Source: Klebsiella sp. BIGb0138 (GTDB lineage: Bacteria > Pseudomonadota > Gammaproteobacteria > Enterobacterales > Enterobacteriaceae). Taken from it: 64,000 nucleotides of DNA. Below the pieces are notes generated by a model, which saw nothing but the letters and a program-made list of their open reading frames with translations, was not told where the DNA came from and ran no database searches. Below are positions 53,180 through 62,867 of this stretch, piece by piece (the stretch's first letter is position 1; every line of letters starts with the position of its first letter). Made by a program: the position numbers and the translations under genes. The stretch lies in NCBI RefSeq assembly GCF_004342285.1, contig NZ_SMCV01000001.1, positions 558,001-622,000 of the forward strand. Reading direction: 5' to 3'.

Positions 53180-54280
53180 ATGACGATGGGCGCATACCTG
53201 CTCCGCCGGTTGCTTCTGATAATCCCCACCCTGTGGGCGATCATCACGATCAACTTTTTTATTGTCCAGATAGCCCCCGGCGGCCCGGTCGATCAGGCCA
53301 TTGCGGCAATTGAGTTTGGCGATCGCGGCGGCTTGCCGGGCGCCGGAGAGAGCGGTATGGCCGCCAGCCACGCCCGTACCGGCGTCGGCAACGTCAGCGA
53401 AGGCCATTATCGCGGCGGACGCGGCCTCGATCCGGAAGTGATTGCCGAGATTACTCACCGCTATGGCTTCGATAAACCGCTTCATCAGCGCTACCTGAAA
53501 ATGCTCGGCGATTACCTGCGCTTCGATTTTGGCGACAGCCTTTTCCGCAGCGCCTCGGTATTACAGCTGATCAAAAACAGTATGCCGGTCTCCATCACCC
53601 TCGGGCTGTGGAGCACCTTAATTATCTACCTGGTCTCGATCCCGCTCGGGATCCGCAAGGCCGTCAACAACGGCAGCCAGTTCGATATCTGGAGCAGTAC
53701 GCTGATTATTATCGGCTATGCCATCCCGGCGTTCCTGTTCGCCATTATCCTGATCGTCATCTTCGCCGGTGGCAGCTACTTTGACCTGTTTCCGCTACGC
53801 GGGCTGGTGTCAGCCAACTTCGACAGCCTGCCGTGGTATCAGAAGATCCTCGATTATCTCTGGCATATCACCCTGCCGGTGCTGGCGACGGTTATCGGCG
53901 GCTTTGCGGCCCTCACCATGCTGACCAAAAACAGCTTTCTCGATGAGATCCGCAAACAATACGTGGTGACCGCCCGCGCCAAAGGGGTGAGTGAGCAGCA
54001 AATTTTATGGGGACACGTGTTCCGCAATGCCATGCTGCTGGTCATCGCTGGCTTCCCGGCGATGTTTATCAGCATGTTCTTTACCGGCTCATTGCTCATC
54101 GAGGTGATGTTCTCTCTTAATGGCCTGGGGCTGCTGGGCTATGAGGCGACCGTTTCCCGCGATTATCCGGTGATGTTCGGCACGTTGTATATCTTTACCT
54201 TGATCGGCCTGCTGCTGAATATTGTCAGCGATCTGTGCTACACGCTGGTCGATCCTCGCATCGATTTTGAGGGCCGCTGA
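53180..54280 (+). CDS. yejB: Peptide ABC transporter permease YejB
   Basis: Inner membrane permease, 366 residues, six helices. Starts [17 protein letters not shown] and carries the EAA-like loop ([22 protein letters not shown]). It has the long periplasmic insertion typical of YejB (about 45-95). Stop overlaps the yejE start by one base (TGATG). Confidence 0.96.
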   Translation: MTMGAYLLRRLLLIIPTLWAIITINFFIVQIAPGGPVDQAIAAIEFGDRGGLPGAGESGMAASHARTGVGNVSEGHYRGGRGLDPEVIAEITHRYGFDKPLHQRYLKMLGDYLRFDFGDSLFRSASVLQLIKNSMPVSITLGLWSTLIIYLVSIPLGIRKAVNNGSQFDIWSSTLIIIGYAIPAFLFAIILIVIFAGGSYFDLFPLRGLVSANFDSLPWYQKILDYLWHITLPVLATVIGGFAALTMLTKNSFLDEIRKQYVVTARAKGVSEQQILWGHVFRNAMLLVIAGFPAMFISMFFTGSLLIEVMFSLNGLGLLGYEATVSRDYPVMFGTLYIFTLIGLLLNIVSDLCYTLVDPRIDFEGR

Positions 54281-55305
54281 TGTCATTTCTGAGTCCCGTC
54301 AATCAGGCCCGCTGGGCGCGCTTTCGCCACAATCGTCGCGGCTACCTGGCGCTATGGCTGTTTGCGATTCTCTTTGTTTGTAGCCTGTGCGCGGAGCTTA
54401 TTGCCAATGACCGCCCGCTGCTGGTGCAGTATCGCGGCAGCCTGTACGTTCCGGCATTGAAAAATTATAGCGAGAAGACCTTTGGCGGCGACTTCGCCAC
54501 CGCCGCCGACTACCAGGATCCGTGGCTGCAAAAGCAGCTGGACGCTCACGGCTGGGTGCTGTGGGCACCGGTCCGCTTCGGCGCCACCAGCATCAACTTC
54601 GCCACCGATAGCCCTTTCCCGTCACCGCCATCGGCGAAAAACTGGCTGGGCACCGATGCCAACGGGGGAGATGTGCTGGCCCGCATTTTATACGGTACGC
54701 GGATTTCGATTCTGTTCGGCCTGCTGCTGACCTTTTTCTCCAGCGTGCTGGGAGTGCTGGCGGGGGCGGTTCAGGGCTACTACGGCGGCCGGCTCGATCT
54801 GTGGGGACAGCGGTTTATTGAAGTGTGGTCAGGCATGCCGACCCTGTTCCTGATTATCCTGCTCTCCAGCGTCGTTCAGCCGGGCTTCTGGTGGCTGCTG
54901 GTTATTACCGTACTGTTTGGCTGGATGACGCTGGTGGGCGTGGTACGCGCGGAGTTTCTGCGTACCCGTAACTATGACTATATTCGCGCCGCCCAGGCGC
55001 TGGGCGTCAGCGATCGGCATATTATCCTGCGCCATATGCTGCCCAATGCCATGGTCGCCACCCTGACCTTCCTGCCGTTTATTCTGTGCAGCTCCATCAC
55101 CACCCTGACCTCGCTGGATTTTCTCGGCTTCGGCCTGCCGCTCGGCTCGCCATCGCTTGGCGAACTGCTGCTGCAGGGGAAAAACAATCTGCAGGCGCCG
55201 TGGCTGGGCATCGCCGCCTTTCTGTCGGTCGCGGTACTGTTAACGTTATTGATTTTCATTGGTGAAGCCGTCCGCGACGCCTTCGACCCCGGCAAGGCGG
55301 TATAA
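54280..55305 (+). CDS. yejE: Peptide ABC transporter permease YejE
   Basis: Second permease, 341 residues, with the DppC/OppC-type N-terminal region and EAA loop (YIRAAQALGVSDRHIILRHMLPNA). NWLGTDANGGDVLARILYG is the conserved periplasmic segment. Overlaps yejB by one base and ends one base before the yejF start. Confidence 0.96.
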   Translation: MSFLSPVNQARWARFRHNRRGYLALWLFAILFVCSLCAELIANDRPLLVQYRGSLYVPALKNYSEKTFGGDFATAADYQDPWLQKQLDAHGWVLWAPVRFGATSINFATDSPFPSPPSAKNWLGTDANGGDVLARILYGTRISILFGLLLTFFSSVLGVLAGAVQGYYGGRLDLWGQRFIEVWSGMPTLFLIILLSSVVQPGFWWLLVITVLFGWMTLVGVVRAEFLRTRNYDYIRAAQALGVSDRHIILRHMLPNAMVATLTFLPFILCSSITTLTSLDFLGFGLPLGSPSLGELLLQGKNNLQAPWLGIAAFLSVAVLLTLLIFIGEAVRDAFDPGKAV

Positions 55306-55306
55306 C

Positions 55307-56896
55307 ATGACGCAGCCACTGTTAGAAATAGACAACCTTTCCATCGCCTTCAGTCAGCAAGGGGAAACGACGACCGTCGTCAGCGAGCTGTCGCTGCGCA
55401 TTGCCGCGGGCGAGACCCTGGCGCTGGTGGGTGAGTCCGGCTCCGGGAAAAGCGTCTCCGCGCTCTCGGTGCTGCGCCTGCTTCCCTCGCCGCCGGTCAG
55501 CTACCCGGGCGGGGACATCCGTTTTCACGGCCAGTCGCTGCTGCATGCCGATGAGCGTACCTTGAGCAAAGTCCGCGGCAACCGTATTGCGATGATTTTC
55601 CAGGAACCGATGGTGTCGCTCAATCCGCTGCATACCCTGGAAAAGCAGCTCTATGAGGTGCTGTCGTTGCATCGCGGTATGCGCCGGGAAGCCGCCCGCG
55701 GGGAAATAGTGAACTGCCTGGATCGGGTAGGGATCCGTCATCCCCTACGCCGGCTGGCGGACTATCCGCACCAGCTGTCCGGCGGCGAGCGCCAGCGGGT
55801 GATGATCGCTATGGCCCTGCTCACCCGTCCGGAGCTGTTGATTGCCGACGAACCCACCACCGCGCTGGATGTCTCCGTGCAGGCGCAAATTCTGCAGCTT
55901 TTACGCGAGCTGAAAAACGAGCTGAATATGGGGCTGCTGTTTATCACCCATAACTTAAGCATCGTCCGCCAGCTAGCAGACCGCGTCGCGGTGATGCAAA
56001 ACGGTCGCTGCGTCGAGCAAAACGACTGTCGCACGCTGTTCTCCGCCCCCGAACACCCCTATACCCGTCGGCTGCTGGACAGCGAACCCTGCGGCCTGCC
56101 AATCCCGCTGGCCGCAGATGCCCCGCTGTTGCTCAACGCCACCGATCTCAGCGTCGCTTTTCCGGTTCGCAAAGGGATCCTCCGCCGGGTGGTCGATCGT
56201 AATCGGGTGGTCAATGCGCTCAGCTTTCAGCTGCGCGCGGGTGAAACGCTGGGGCTGGTGGGCGAGTCCGGATCAGGAAAAAGCACCACCGGGCTGGCGC
56301 TGCTGCGCCTGATCGCCTCTGAGGGGTCCATCGCCTTCGATGGCCTGCCGCTGCAGGGACGCAGCCGCCGGCAGATGCTGCCGCTGCGCCGCCGGATGCA
56401 GGTGGTGTTTCAGGATCCCAATTCGTCGCTGAATCCCCGGCTGAACGTATTGCAGATTATTGAAGAAGGGCTGCGGGTCCACCAGCCTACGCTCACGCCG
56501 GCCGCCCGTGAACAGGCGGTCATTCAGGTGATGCAGGAGGTCGGGCTCGACCCGCAAACCCGCCATCGCTACCCGGCGGCGTTTTCCGGCGGTCAGCGTC
56601 AGCGTATTGCAATTGCCCGGGCGCTGATCGTCAAACCGCAGCTGATTGTCCTCGATGAACCGACCTCATCGCTGGACAAGACCGTACAAGCGCAAATTCT
56701 GACCCTGCTGAAAGCATTACAGCAAAAGCATCAGCTGGCCTATATTTTTATCAGCCATGATTTGCGCGTTGTGCGCACGGTATGTCATCAGGTGATGGTG
56801 CTGCGGCAGGGGGAAGTTATCGAGCAGGGAGAGTGCGAACGCGTCTTTACCGCTCCGCAACAGGAGTATACCCGCCAGCTTCTGGCGCTGAGCTGA
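55307..56896 (+). CDS. yejF: Peptide ABC transporter ATPase YejF
   Basis: Fused double ATPase of 529 residues, the E. coli length. Each half has Walker A GESGSGKS (first at about 42-49), a signature (LSGGERQRV; FSGGQRQRI) and Walker B (LLIADEPTTALD; LIVLDEPTSSLD). Start at 55307 (MTQPLLEI), one base after the yejE stop; a frame from 55259 overlaps yejE and is rejected. Confidence 0.97.
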   Translation: MTQPLLEIDNLSIAFSQQGETTTVVSELSLRIAAGETLALVGESGSGKSVSALSVLRLLPSPPVSYPGGDIRFHGQSLLHADERTLSKVRGNRIAMIFQEPMVSLNPLHTLEKQLYEVLSLHRGMRREAARGEIVNCLDRVGIRHPLRRLADYPHQLSGGERQRVMIAMALLTRPELLIADEPTTALDVSVQAQILQLLRELKNELNMGLLFITHNLSIVRQLADRVAVMQNGRCVEQNDCRTLFSAPEHPYTRRLLDSEPCGLPIPLAADAPLLLNATDLSVAFPVRKGILRRVVDRNRVVNALSFQLRAGETLGLVGESGSGKSTTGLALLRLIASEGSIAFDGLPLQGRSRRQMLPLRRRMQVVFQDPNSSLNPRLNVLQIIEEGLRVHQPTLTPAAREQAVIQVMQEVGLDPQTRHRYPAAFSGGQRQRIAIARALIVKPQLIVLDEPTSSLDKTVQAQILTLLKALQQKHQLAYIFISHDLRVVRTVCHQVMVLRQGEVIEQGECERVFTAPQQEYTRQLLALS

Positions 56897-56899
56897 CGG

Positions 56900-57244
56900 T
56901 CAGAATGGATTGTTACCCGAGAAAGGTTCAGCTATCGCCACGCCGAAGTTTTTCAGCCGGCAGGTGGCCGCAAACTCATCCTGCAGATTCACGAACAGAC
57001 ACGGCTCCCCTTCGCACTCCACGATGGAGCAGTCGACTTCGATGTCGCTAAGCGCCTGGCTGAGCGTATGCATGACCGGCCACGCTTTCTCACCGTCCGG
57101 GCTGAGTAATTTCAACGCCACGAGGCTGTTTTCGCTCTGCGCGCCGTTTTGCGGAATCGGTTCAACTCTTGAACCCGCAAAACCGGCCAGCCAGCGATAG
57201 CTCTGCGGCAGACGGTGTACGATAGAGAGTTGTTGTGTATTCAC
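56900..57244 (-). CDS. yejG: YejG family protein
   Basis: A 114-residue cytoplasmic protein of unknown biochemical function, matching E. coli YejG along its length ([37 protein letters not shown]). No membrane segment or known catalytic motif. Convergent with yejF, 3 bp apart. Confidence 0.92.
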   Translation of the reverse strand: MNTQQLSIVHRLPQSYRWLAGFAGSRVEPIPQNGAQSENSLVALKLLSPDGEKAWPVMHTLSQALSDIEVDCSIVECEGEPCLFVNLQDEFAATCRLKNFGVAIAEPFSGNNPF

Positions 57245-57546
57245 TTAGTTTCCCCGGAAGCAAAGCACTTCACAATAAATTTACATCAATATTAACACAC
57301 TGTTGACAAATAGTCCTGCATCCGCATAGAAAACGCTTACACCCGCATGGCGCCAGGGTTAACGGCTTATTATCCAGAACTTTATAGTTACGCTGCGGAA
57401 ACAGATCGGGGCTATATGTACCCGTTTCTGTGATCCAAAACAACTTTTTTATCGCAACAATGCGACTTTTTACACTAATTTATTTTACATAAAAGAAACA
57501 AGTTACAGAACCCTGAAGCCCATCGCGGTTGATGTGCATCAAAAAA
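57245..57546. other. yejG-bcr intergenic region
   Basis: No gene supported. It contains the yejG promoter region and, on the plus strand, TTGACA (57303-57308), 18-bp spacer, TAGAAA (57327-57332), a promoter-like pair with no gene downstream on that strand. Confidence 0.4.
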
Positions 57547-57563
57547 GGGGCGGAAATCGCCCC
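57547..57563 (-). terminator. Intrinsic terminator of bcr
   Basis: Minus strand GGGGCG, loop, CGCCCC followed by six Us (complement of the A-run 57541-57546). Confidence 0.85.
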
Positions 57564-57575
57564 CCGGAAGGTGTA

Positions 57576-58772
57576 TTAATGGGCGATTTTTCGCCGCCGG
57601 CTGGCATAGAGATAGAAAAGAATCGAGCTGCTGGCGCAAAACGCGATGGAAATAAGCATTGGCCAGGCGGTGGTAAAGGTCGCCATCGACAGCAAGGCGC
57701 CGATAATCGCCCCGATACCAAAGCGGAAAGTTCCCGCCAGCGAAGAGGCGGTACCCGCCATGTGCGGAAACTCATCGAGGATAACCGCCATGCCGTTGGA
57801 GGAGACCATCGATACGCAGCCGACAAATGCCGCGACTCCCACCACCAGCGCCCAGAATCCGACATCCAGCAGCGCGCAAACCACCATCCATACCGCCATC
57901 ACAAACTGAATCCACAGCCCGGCGCGGAACATATTCAGCGCCCCTACCCGGCGCACAAAGCGGCTGTTAATGATGGTCATGATGAACAGGAAGACAATGT
58001 TCAGCGCAAAATAGTAACCAAAGTGCTGCGGGGAGACGTGGTTAATATTGATGTACACAAACGGACCGGCGCTGAGAAATGAGAACATCCCGGCGAAGCT
58101 GAAGCCGCTCGCCAGCATATAGCTCAACACCCGCTTATGGCGGAACAGGGTCGCGAAGTTACCGAGCGTGGTGCGCATGCGAAACTTTTGCCGCCGTTCA
58201 ACCGGCAGCGTTTCTCTGATGAAGAACGCAATCATCGCCGAGGCCAGCAGCGCCGCCAGCGCGAGGATCCAGAAAATAGCGTGCCAGCTGAACCATACCA
58301 ACACGGCGCCGCCCACCATTGGCGCCACCAGCGGGGCAATGGTGGTGACCAGCATGACGAACGACATCATGCGCGAAAACTCTTCCTTCGGATAGATGTC
58401 GCGCATCAGGGCGTTGATCACCACGCTCGCCGCCGCAGCCGCCAGGCCATGGAAGAAACGCATACTAATCAGCATCTCGATGGTCTGCGATAGCGCGCAG
58501 GCCACCGCCGCCGCGGCGAAAATCAACGTTCCCCCGAGGATCACCGGCTTACGGCCGATGCTGTCGGCCATCGGGCCATACAGCAGCTGACCTAACGCAA
58601 AGCCCAGAATATAGGTACTGAGCGTCATCTGCGCGCTGCCGTCCGGCACATTAAACTGTGCCGAGATCACCGGCAGCGCCGGGAGATACATATCAATTGA
58701 CAGGGGCATCAACATGGCCAGCAGGCCAAGAATAAACACAATCCCTAATGAAGAATTCTGCTTTGCCGTCAC
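57576..58772 (-). CDS. bcr: Bcr/CflA drug-resistance MFS transporter Bcr
   Basis: Proton-driven exporter of 398 residues and 12 helices, conferring bicyclomycin tolerance and exporting cysteine-containing or other small compounds in E. coli. DHA1 motif A appears as [16 protein letters not shown] and motif B in [21 protein letters not shown]. Its ATG overlaps the rsuA stop (ATGA), so rsuA-bcr is an operon. Confidence 0.97.
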   Translation of the reverse strand: MTAKQNSSLGIVFILGLLAMLMPLSIDMYLPALPVISAQFNVPDGSAQMTLSTYILGFALGQLLYGPMADSIGRKPVILGGTLIFAAAAVACALSQTIEMLISMRFFHGLAAAAASVVINALMRDIYPKEEFSRMMSFVMLVTTIAPLVAPMVGGAVLVWFSWHAIFWILALAALLASAMIAFFIRETLPVERRQKFRMRTTLGNFATLFRHKRVLSYMLASGFSFAGMFSFLSAGPFVYININHVSPQHFGYYFALNIVFLFIMTIINSRFVRRVGALNMFRAGLWIQFVMAVWMVVCALLDVGFWALVVGVAAFVGCVSMVSSNGMAVILDEFPHMAGTASSLAGTFRFGIGAIIGALLSMATFTTAWPMLISIAFCASSSILFYLYASRRRKIAH

Positions 58773-59488
58773 GTTTTACTCCGCGCATGCTGGAGGCCAA
58801 CGCTGGCGATCTCGTCTTCCGTCAACGGGCGATATTCGCCAGGCTCCAGAGATTCATCCAGCATAATGTCGCCAATACGTTCACGATGCAGGCCGACCAC
58901 GTGGTTCCCCACCGCCGCGAACATCCGTTTCACCTGATGGTAACGCCCTTCACTGATGGTCAGGCGGACTTCCGTCGGCGTCAGCACTTCAAGGCGCGCA
59001 GGTTTGGTCAGCTCTTTTTCGTTATGCAGCTGAATTCCTTTGGCAAACCGTTCGGCCGTTTGCTCATCCACCGGGTTTTCCAGCGACACCAGATAGGTTT
59101 TCTCGCAGTGGTGGCGCGGGGAGGTAATGCGGTGCGACCACTGCCCGTCATCGGTCATCAGCACCAGCCCGGTGGTGTCGATATCCAGCCGGCCGGCGGC
59201 ATGCAGTTTGTGCGCCACCGGCACATCGAGGAAATAGAGCACCGTCGGATGGTCAGGATCGTCGGTAGAGCACACGTATCCCTGCGGCTTGTTGAGCATA
59301 AAGTAGCGCGGGCCGTTCTGCTGGGTCAGCGGATTACCGTCATACTCCACGTCGTGCTCCGGCAGGAGCTTGAACGAGGCGTCTTTCACGATTTCGCCGT
59401 CCACGAGAACGCGGCTGCTGCGGATTTCACGCCCGGCAATAGCCCGACTGACGCCAAGTTGCTGAGCGATAAACTTATCAAGTCGCAT
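58769..59488 (-). CDS. rsuA: 16S rRNA pseudouridine(516) synthase RsuA
   Basis: Isomerises U516 of 16S rRNA. 239 residues (E. coli 231): an N-terminal S4 RNA-binding domain ([22 protein letters not shown]) and the RsuA/RluB/E/F catalytic domain with the catalytic Asp D102 in [11 protein letters not shown]. The [10 protein letters not shown]-type motif is present as [10 protein letters not shown]. Divergent from radD. Confidence 0.97.
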   Translation of the reverse strand: MRLDKFIAQQLGVSRAIAGREIRSSRVLVDGEIVKDASFKLLPEHDVEYDGNPLTQQNGPRYFMLNKPQGYVCSTDDPDHPTVLYFLDVPVAHKLHAAGRLDIDTTGLVLMTDDGQWSHRITSPRHHCEKTYLVSLENPVDEQTAERFAKGIQLHNEKELTKPARLEVLTPTEVRLTISEGRYHQVKRMFAAVGNHVVGLHRERIGDIMLDESLEPGEYRPLTEDEIASVGLQHARSKT

Positions 59489-59635
59489 GAGATTTTTTTA
59501 GCCTGTAATAATGCTGGAGCGGGCAAACGCCCGAAAAAGAAGAAGTTCATTGGCTAGTATAACGGGCTCTTAACGCCACTCAAGGGAAAAGATTCGTGGC
59601 ATACTATTTGCGAGTTAATTAACGCCAGTAAATCC

Positions 59636-61393
59636 ATGACTTTTACATTACGCCCCTACCAAAAAGAGGCGGTCGACGCCACCTTAGCCTGGTTTCGCCG
59701 CCACCATGAACCCGCAGCTATCGTTCTGCCCACCGGCGCCGGTAAAAGCCTGGTCATCGCTGAACTGGCGCGCCTGGCGCGCGGCCGCGTGCTGGTGCTG
59801 GCGCACGTCAAAGAGCTGGTCGCGCAGAACCACGCGAAGTATTGCGCCCTCGGCCTGCAGGCGGATATCTTCGCCGCCGGGCTGAAACGCAAGGAGAGCC
59901 ACGGTAAAGTGGTGTTTGGCAGCGTGCAGTCGGTGGCGCGTAATCTTGAACAGTTTCAGGGGGAGTTTTCGCTGCTGATTGTCGATGAGTGCCACCGCAT
60001 CAGCGATGACGACGACAGCCAGTACCAGCAAATTATCAGCCATTTACAGCAGGTTAACCCTCAGCTGCGCCTGCTCGGCCTGACCGCCACGCCGTTCCGG
60101 CTGGGCAAAGGCTGGATCTACCAGTTTCATTATCACGGCATGGTGCGCGGTGACGAGAAGGCGCTGTTTCGCGACTGTATTTATGAGCTGCCGCTGCGCT
60201 ATATGATTAAGCACGGCTATCTGACGCCCCCGGAACGCCTCGATATGCCGGTGGTACAGTATGATTTCAGCCGCCTTCAGCCGCAGAGCAACGGCCTGTT
60301 TAGCGCAGCCGACCTCAACCTTGAGCTGAAAAAGCAGCGGCGCATTACGCCACACATTGTCAGCCAGATCGTCGAGTTTGCAAAGGCGCGTAAAGGGGTG
60401 ATGATTTTTGCCTCCACGGTGGAGCACGCGCGGGAAATTAGCGGCCTGCTCCCCGCCGGCGAAGCGGAACTGATTACCGGGGAAACGCCCGGGCCGCAGC
60501 GCGACCGGATCATCGAAGCCTTTAAAGCGCAGCAGTATCGTTATCTGGTGAACGTTGCGGTGCTGACCACCGGGTTCGACGCGCCGCACGTCGATCTGAT
60601 CGCCATCCTGCGCCCCACCGAGTCGGTCAGTCTGTATCAGCAGATCGTCGGCCGCGGCCTGCGCCTCGCGCCGGGGAAAACCGACTGCCTGATTCTCGAC
60701 TATGCCGGCAATCCTCACGACCTTTACGCCCCGGAAGTCGGTGCCCCTAAGGGCAAGAGCGACAACGTCCCGGTGCAGGTCTTCTGCCCGGCCTGCGGTT
60801 TCGCCAATACCTTCTGGGGTAAAACCACTGCCGACGGTACGCTGATCGAACATTTTGGCCGCCGCTGCCAGGGCTGGTTTGAGGATGATGACGGCCATCG
60901 CGAACAGTGCGATTTTCGTTTTCGCTTTAAGAACTGCCCGCAGTGTCATGCGGAGAATGACATTGCCGCCCGCCGCTGCCGCGAGTGCGACACCATTCTG
61001 GTGGACCCCGATGATATGCTGAAGGCGGCGCTGAAGCTCAAAGATGCGCTGGTGCTGCGCTGTAGCGGCATGGACCTGCAGCACGGCGCCGACGATAAGG
61101 GTCCGTGGCTAAAAATCACCTATTACGATGAGGACGGCACCGACGTCAGCGAACGCTTCCGCTTACAGACGCCCGCCCAGCGCACCGCGTTTGAACAGCT
61201 GTTTATTCGCCCGCATACCCGTACGCCGGGCGTGCCGCTGCGCTGGATAACGCCTGCCGACATCCTCGCCCAGCAGCCGCTGCTCCGCCATCCGGACTTC
61301 GTCGTCGCGCGCATGAAGGGGCAATACTGGCAGGTACGTGAGAAAGTGTTCGACTATCAGGGACGTTTCCGACGGGCCAATGAACTGCGTTAA
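59636..61393 (+). CDS. radD: DEAD/DEAH-box DNA repair ATPase RadD (YejH)
   Basis: SF2 helicase-like ATPase of 585 residues involved in double-strand break repair with RecA. Walker A PTGAGKS with K37, DECH at 117-120, motif [14 protein letters not shown], and motif [11 protein letters not shown] zinc-binding Cys cluster lies at about 382-455 ([20 protein letters not shown]). About the E. coli length (586). Upstream of rplY on the same strand. Confidence 0.96.
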   Translation: MTFTLRPYQKEAVDATLAWFRRHHEPAAIVLPTGAGKSLVIAELARLARGRVLVLAHVKELVAQNHAKYCALGLQADIFAAGLKRKESHGKVVFGSVQSVARNLEQFQGEFSLLIVDECHRISDDDDSQYQQIISHLQQVNPQLRLLGLTATPFRLGKGWIYQFHYHGMVRGDEKALFRDCIYELPLRYMIKHGYLTPPERLDMPVVQYDFSRLQPQSNGLFSAADLNLELKKQRRITPHIVSQIVEFAKARKGVMIFASTVEHAREISGLLPAGEAELITGETPGPQRDRIIEAFKAQQYRYLVNVAVLTTGFDAPHVDLIAILRPTESVSLYQQIVGRGLRLAPGKTDCLILDYAGNPHDLYAPEVGAPKGKSDNVPVQVFCPACGFANTFWGKTTADGTLIEHFGRRCQGWFEDDDGHREQCDFRFRFKNCPQCHAENDIAARRCRECDTILVDPDDMLKAALKLKDALVLRCSGMDLQHGADDKGPWLKITYYDEDGTDVSERFRLQTPAQRTAFEQLFIRPHTRTPGVPLRWITPADILAQQPLLRHPDFVVARMKGQYWQVREKVFDYQGRFRRANELR

Positions 61394-61417
61394 TCGCCTT
61401 TGCGGCTGAGGTTTTGA

Positions 61418-61446
61418 TTGCTGTCAGGGCCATAGGTGGATATAAT
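61418..61446 (+). promoter_or_regulatory. Predicted rplY promoter
   Basis: Perfect -10 TATAAT (61441-61446) with a weak -35 TTGCTG (61418-61423) at 17-bp spacing. It leaves a leader of about 78 nt before rplY. Confidence 0.65.
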
Positions 61447-61530
61447 GCCGCCCGCTTTTGCATTCGCAAAGCAGATCATCTGCCTGCTGCTGGGTCGCCT
61501 GTAGCAGGATTTAAATATAGAGAGACATCA

Positions 61531-61815
61531 ATGTTTACTATCGACGCAGAAGTACGTAAAGAGCAGGGTAAGGGTGCGAGCCGCCGCCTGCGTGCAGCTA
61601 ACAAATTCCCGGCCATCATCTATGGCGGCGAAGCTGCTCCGGTAGCAATTGAGCTGGACCAGGACAAAGTGTGGAACATTCAGACCAAAGCTGAGTTCTA
61701 CGGTGAAGTTCTGACCATCGTTATCGATGGTAAAGAAGAAAAAGTTAAAGTTCAGGCTGTTCAGCGTCACGCGTTCAAGCCAAAACTGACTCACATCGAC
61801 TTCGTTCGCGCTTAA
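61531..61815 (+). CDS. rplY: 50S ribosomal protein L25
   Basis: 5S rRNA-binding ribosomal protein of 94 residues, the short enterobacterial form without a CTC extension. Starts at 61531 ([19 protein letters not shown]), since the frame reading back to 61414 runs through the promoter. The start has only AGAGAGA upstream and no good Shine-Dalgarno, as reported for the autoregulated E. coli rplY leader. Confidence 0.97.
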   Translation: MFTIDAEVRKEQGKGASRRLRAANKFPAIIYGGEAAPVAIELDQDKVWNIQTKAEFYGEVLTIVIDGKEEKVKVQAVQRHAFKPKLTHIDFVRA

Positions 61816-61837
61816 TCGCGATACAACGTTGAGTGGC

Positions 61838-61870
61838 AAACGCCCCGGTCCGCAAGGTCCGGGGCGTTTT
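61838..61870. terminator. Bidirectional terminator after rplY
   Basis: AAACGCCCCGG and CCGGGGCGTTT form an 11-bp stem ending in TTTT; also serves the convergent LysR gene. Confidence 0.92.
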
Positions 61871-61871
61871 G

Positions 61872-62762
61872 TTATGCGCTTCGTTCCCACAGCTGAGGGG
61901 CAAAATCGATCGCCTCGCCCAGCGTCCGGTGTTTATTCATCCCCGGCAGCCACAGCATCACCATCGTGACGTTCAGACCCTGGCTACCCACCTCAGTTGC
62001 AATCTCCTTCACTCCAGCCCAGTCGGCGGCCTGGAAATGATCGGGCAAGAATCCCCACCCCTGCCCCTGCTGTAACGCATGACGCAACAGCGCTTTCTCA
62101 TTCATATACAGCGTATGCCCTGAGATCTGCACCCGTCGGGCGATTTGCTCATCAGCGCGACGATGCATCACCAGCTGCGGCACCAAAGACAGATTGAGTA
62201 GCGTCAGCGGACGCGCGCAGTCGGCGAACAGCCGTTCTGCGGCATAAAAACCCAGGTCAACGACGCCCAGCGCCCGCCACTCCATCTCGCTGCCGAGCGT
62301 GCGGTTATTGGCCTGGCAAATGGCCATATCGGCTTCCCCCGCGGCCAGCGCCTGCTCCGCCTCCCACCGCGACGCGCTCCAGCAGCTCAGCCGCAGCTGA
62401 CGCCGGGCCAGCGTGTCCGCCAGCGCGCAGAGAAACCGCCGGGGCACAAACGGATCGTAGACTACCCGTAGCGCCTGACACGCCGTGCGCGGCAGCGTCT
62501 GCGCAAACGATTCAAACGCCTGGGCCTGGCGCAGCAGTAAATGCGCCTGGCGAAATAGCTGCTCCCCTTCGGCGGTTAACGCCAGGCTGCGGCCTGCGCG
62601 CAGAAACAGCGTGTATCCCAACGCATCTTCCAGATAATCCAGCAGATCACGCAGCGTGGTGCGGTCTTTGCCAAGGCGAATGGCGGCCCGCGACAGGCTG
62701 CCCGTCTCGGCAATGGTGGCAAAGGCCTCAATCTGGGCAAAGGAGTAGTGTAGCGTTGTCAT
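61872..62762 (-). CDS. LysR-family transcriptional regulator
   Basis: A 296-residue LysR-type regulator. N-terminal helix-turn-helix SFAQIEAFATIAETGSLSRAAIRLGKDRTTLRDLLDYLE (shown by its position at residues 6-44), then an effector domain (LRVVYDPFVPRRFL onward). The HTH has the less common KDRTTLR recognition helix instead of the usual SQPAVS. E. coli has yejK at this place, so this is an accessory gene. Divergent from the serine hydrolase gene, its likely target. Confidence 0.88.
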   Translation of the reverse strand: MTTLHYSFAQIEAFATIAETGSLSRAAIRLGKDRTTLRDLLDYLEDALGYTLFLRAGRSLALTAEGEQLFRQAHLLLRQAQAFESFAQTLPRTACQALRVVYDPFVPRRFLCALADTLARRQLRLSCWSASRWEAEQALAAGEADMAICQANNRTLGSEMEWRALGVVDLGFYAAERLFADCARPLTLLNLSLVPQLVMHRRADEQIARRVQISGHTLYMNEKALLRHALQQGQGWGFLPDHFQAADWAGVKEIATEVGSQGLNVTMVMLWLPGMNKHRTLGEAIDFAPQLWERSA

Positions 62763-62867
62763 CTCATCTTTTCCTTCGGGGGAAAATCCCCCATAGGCTG
62801 ATTTTAGCCTGTCAGGAACGGTTTATATACTGCGGGCCTGCTCGTTATTGCTAATAAGGAATCTCTG

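Noticed and set aside
60044-61084. A 346-codon open frame antisense to radD
   Set aside because: Shadow of the radD coding strand; composition biased, no recognisable domain, no ribosome-binding site.
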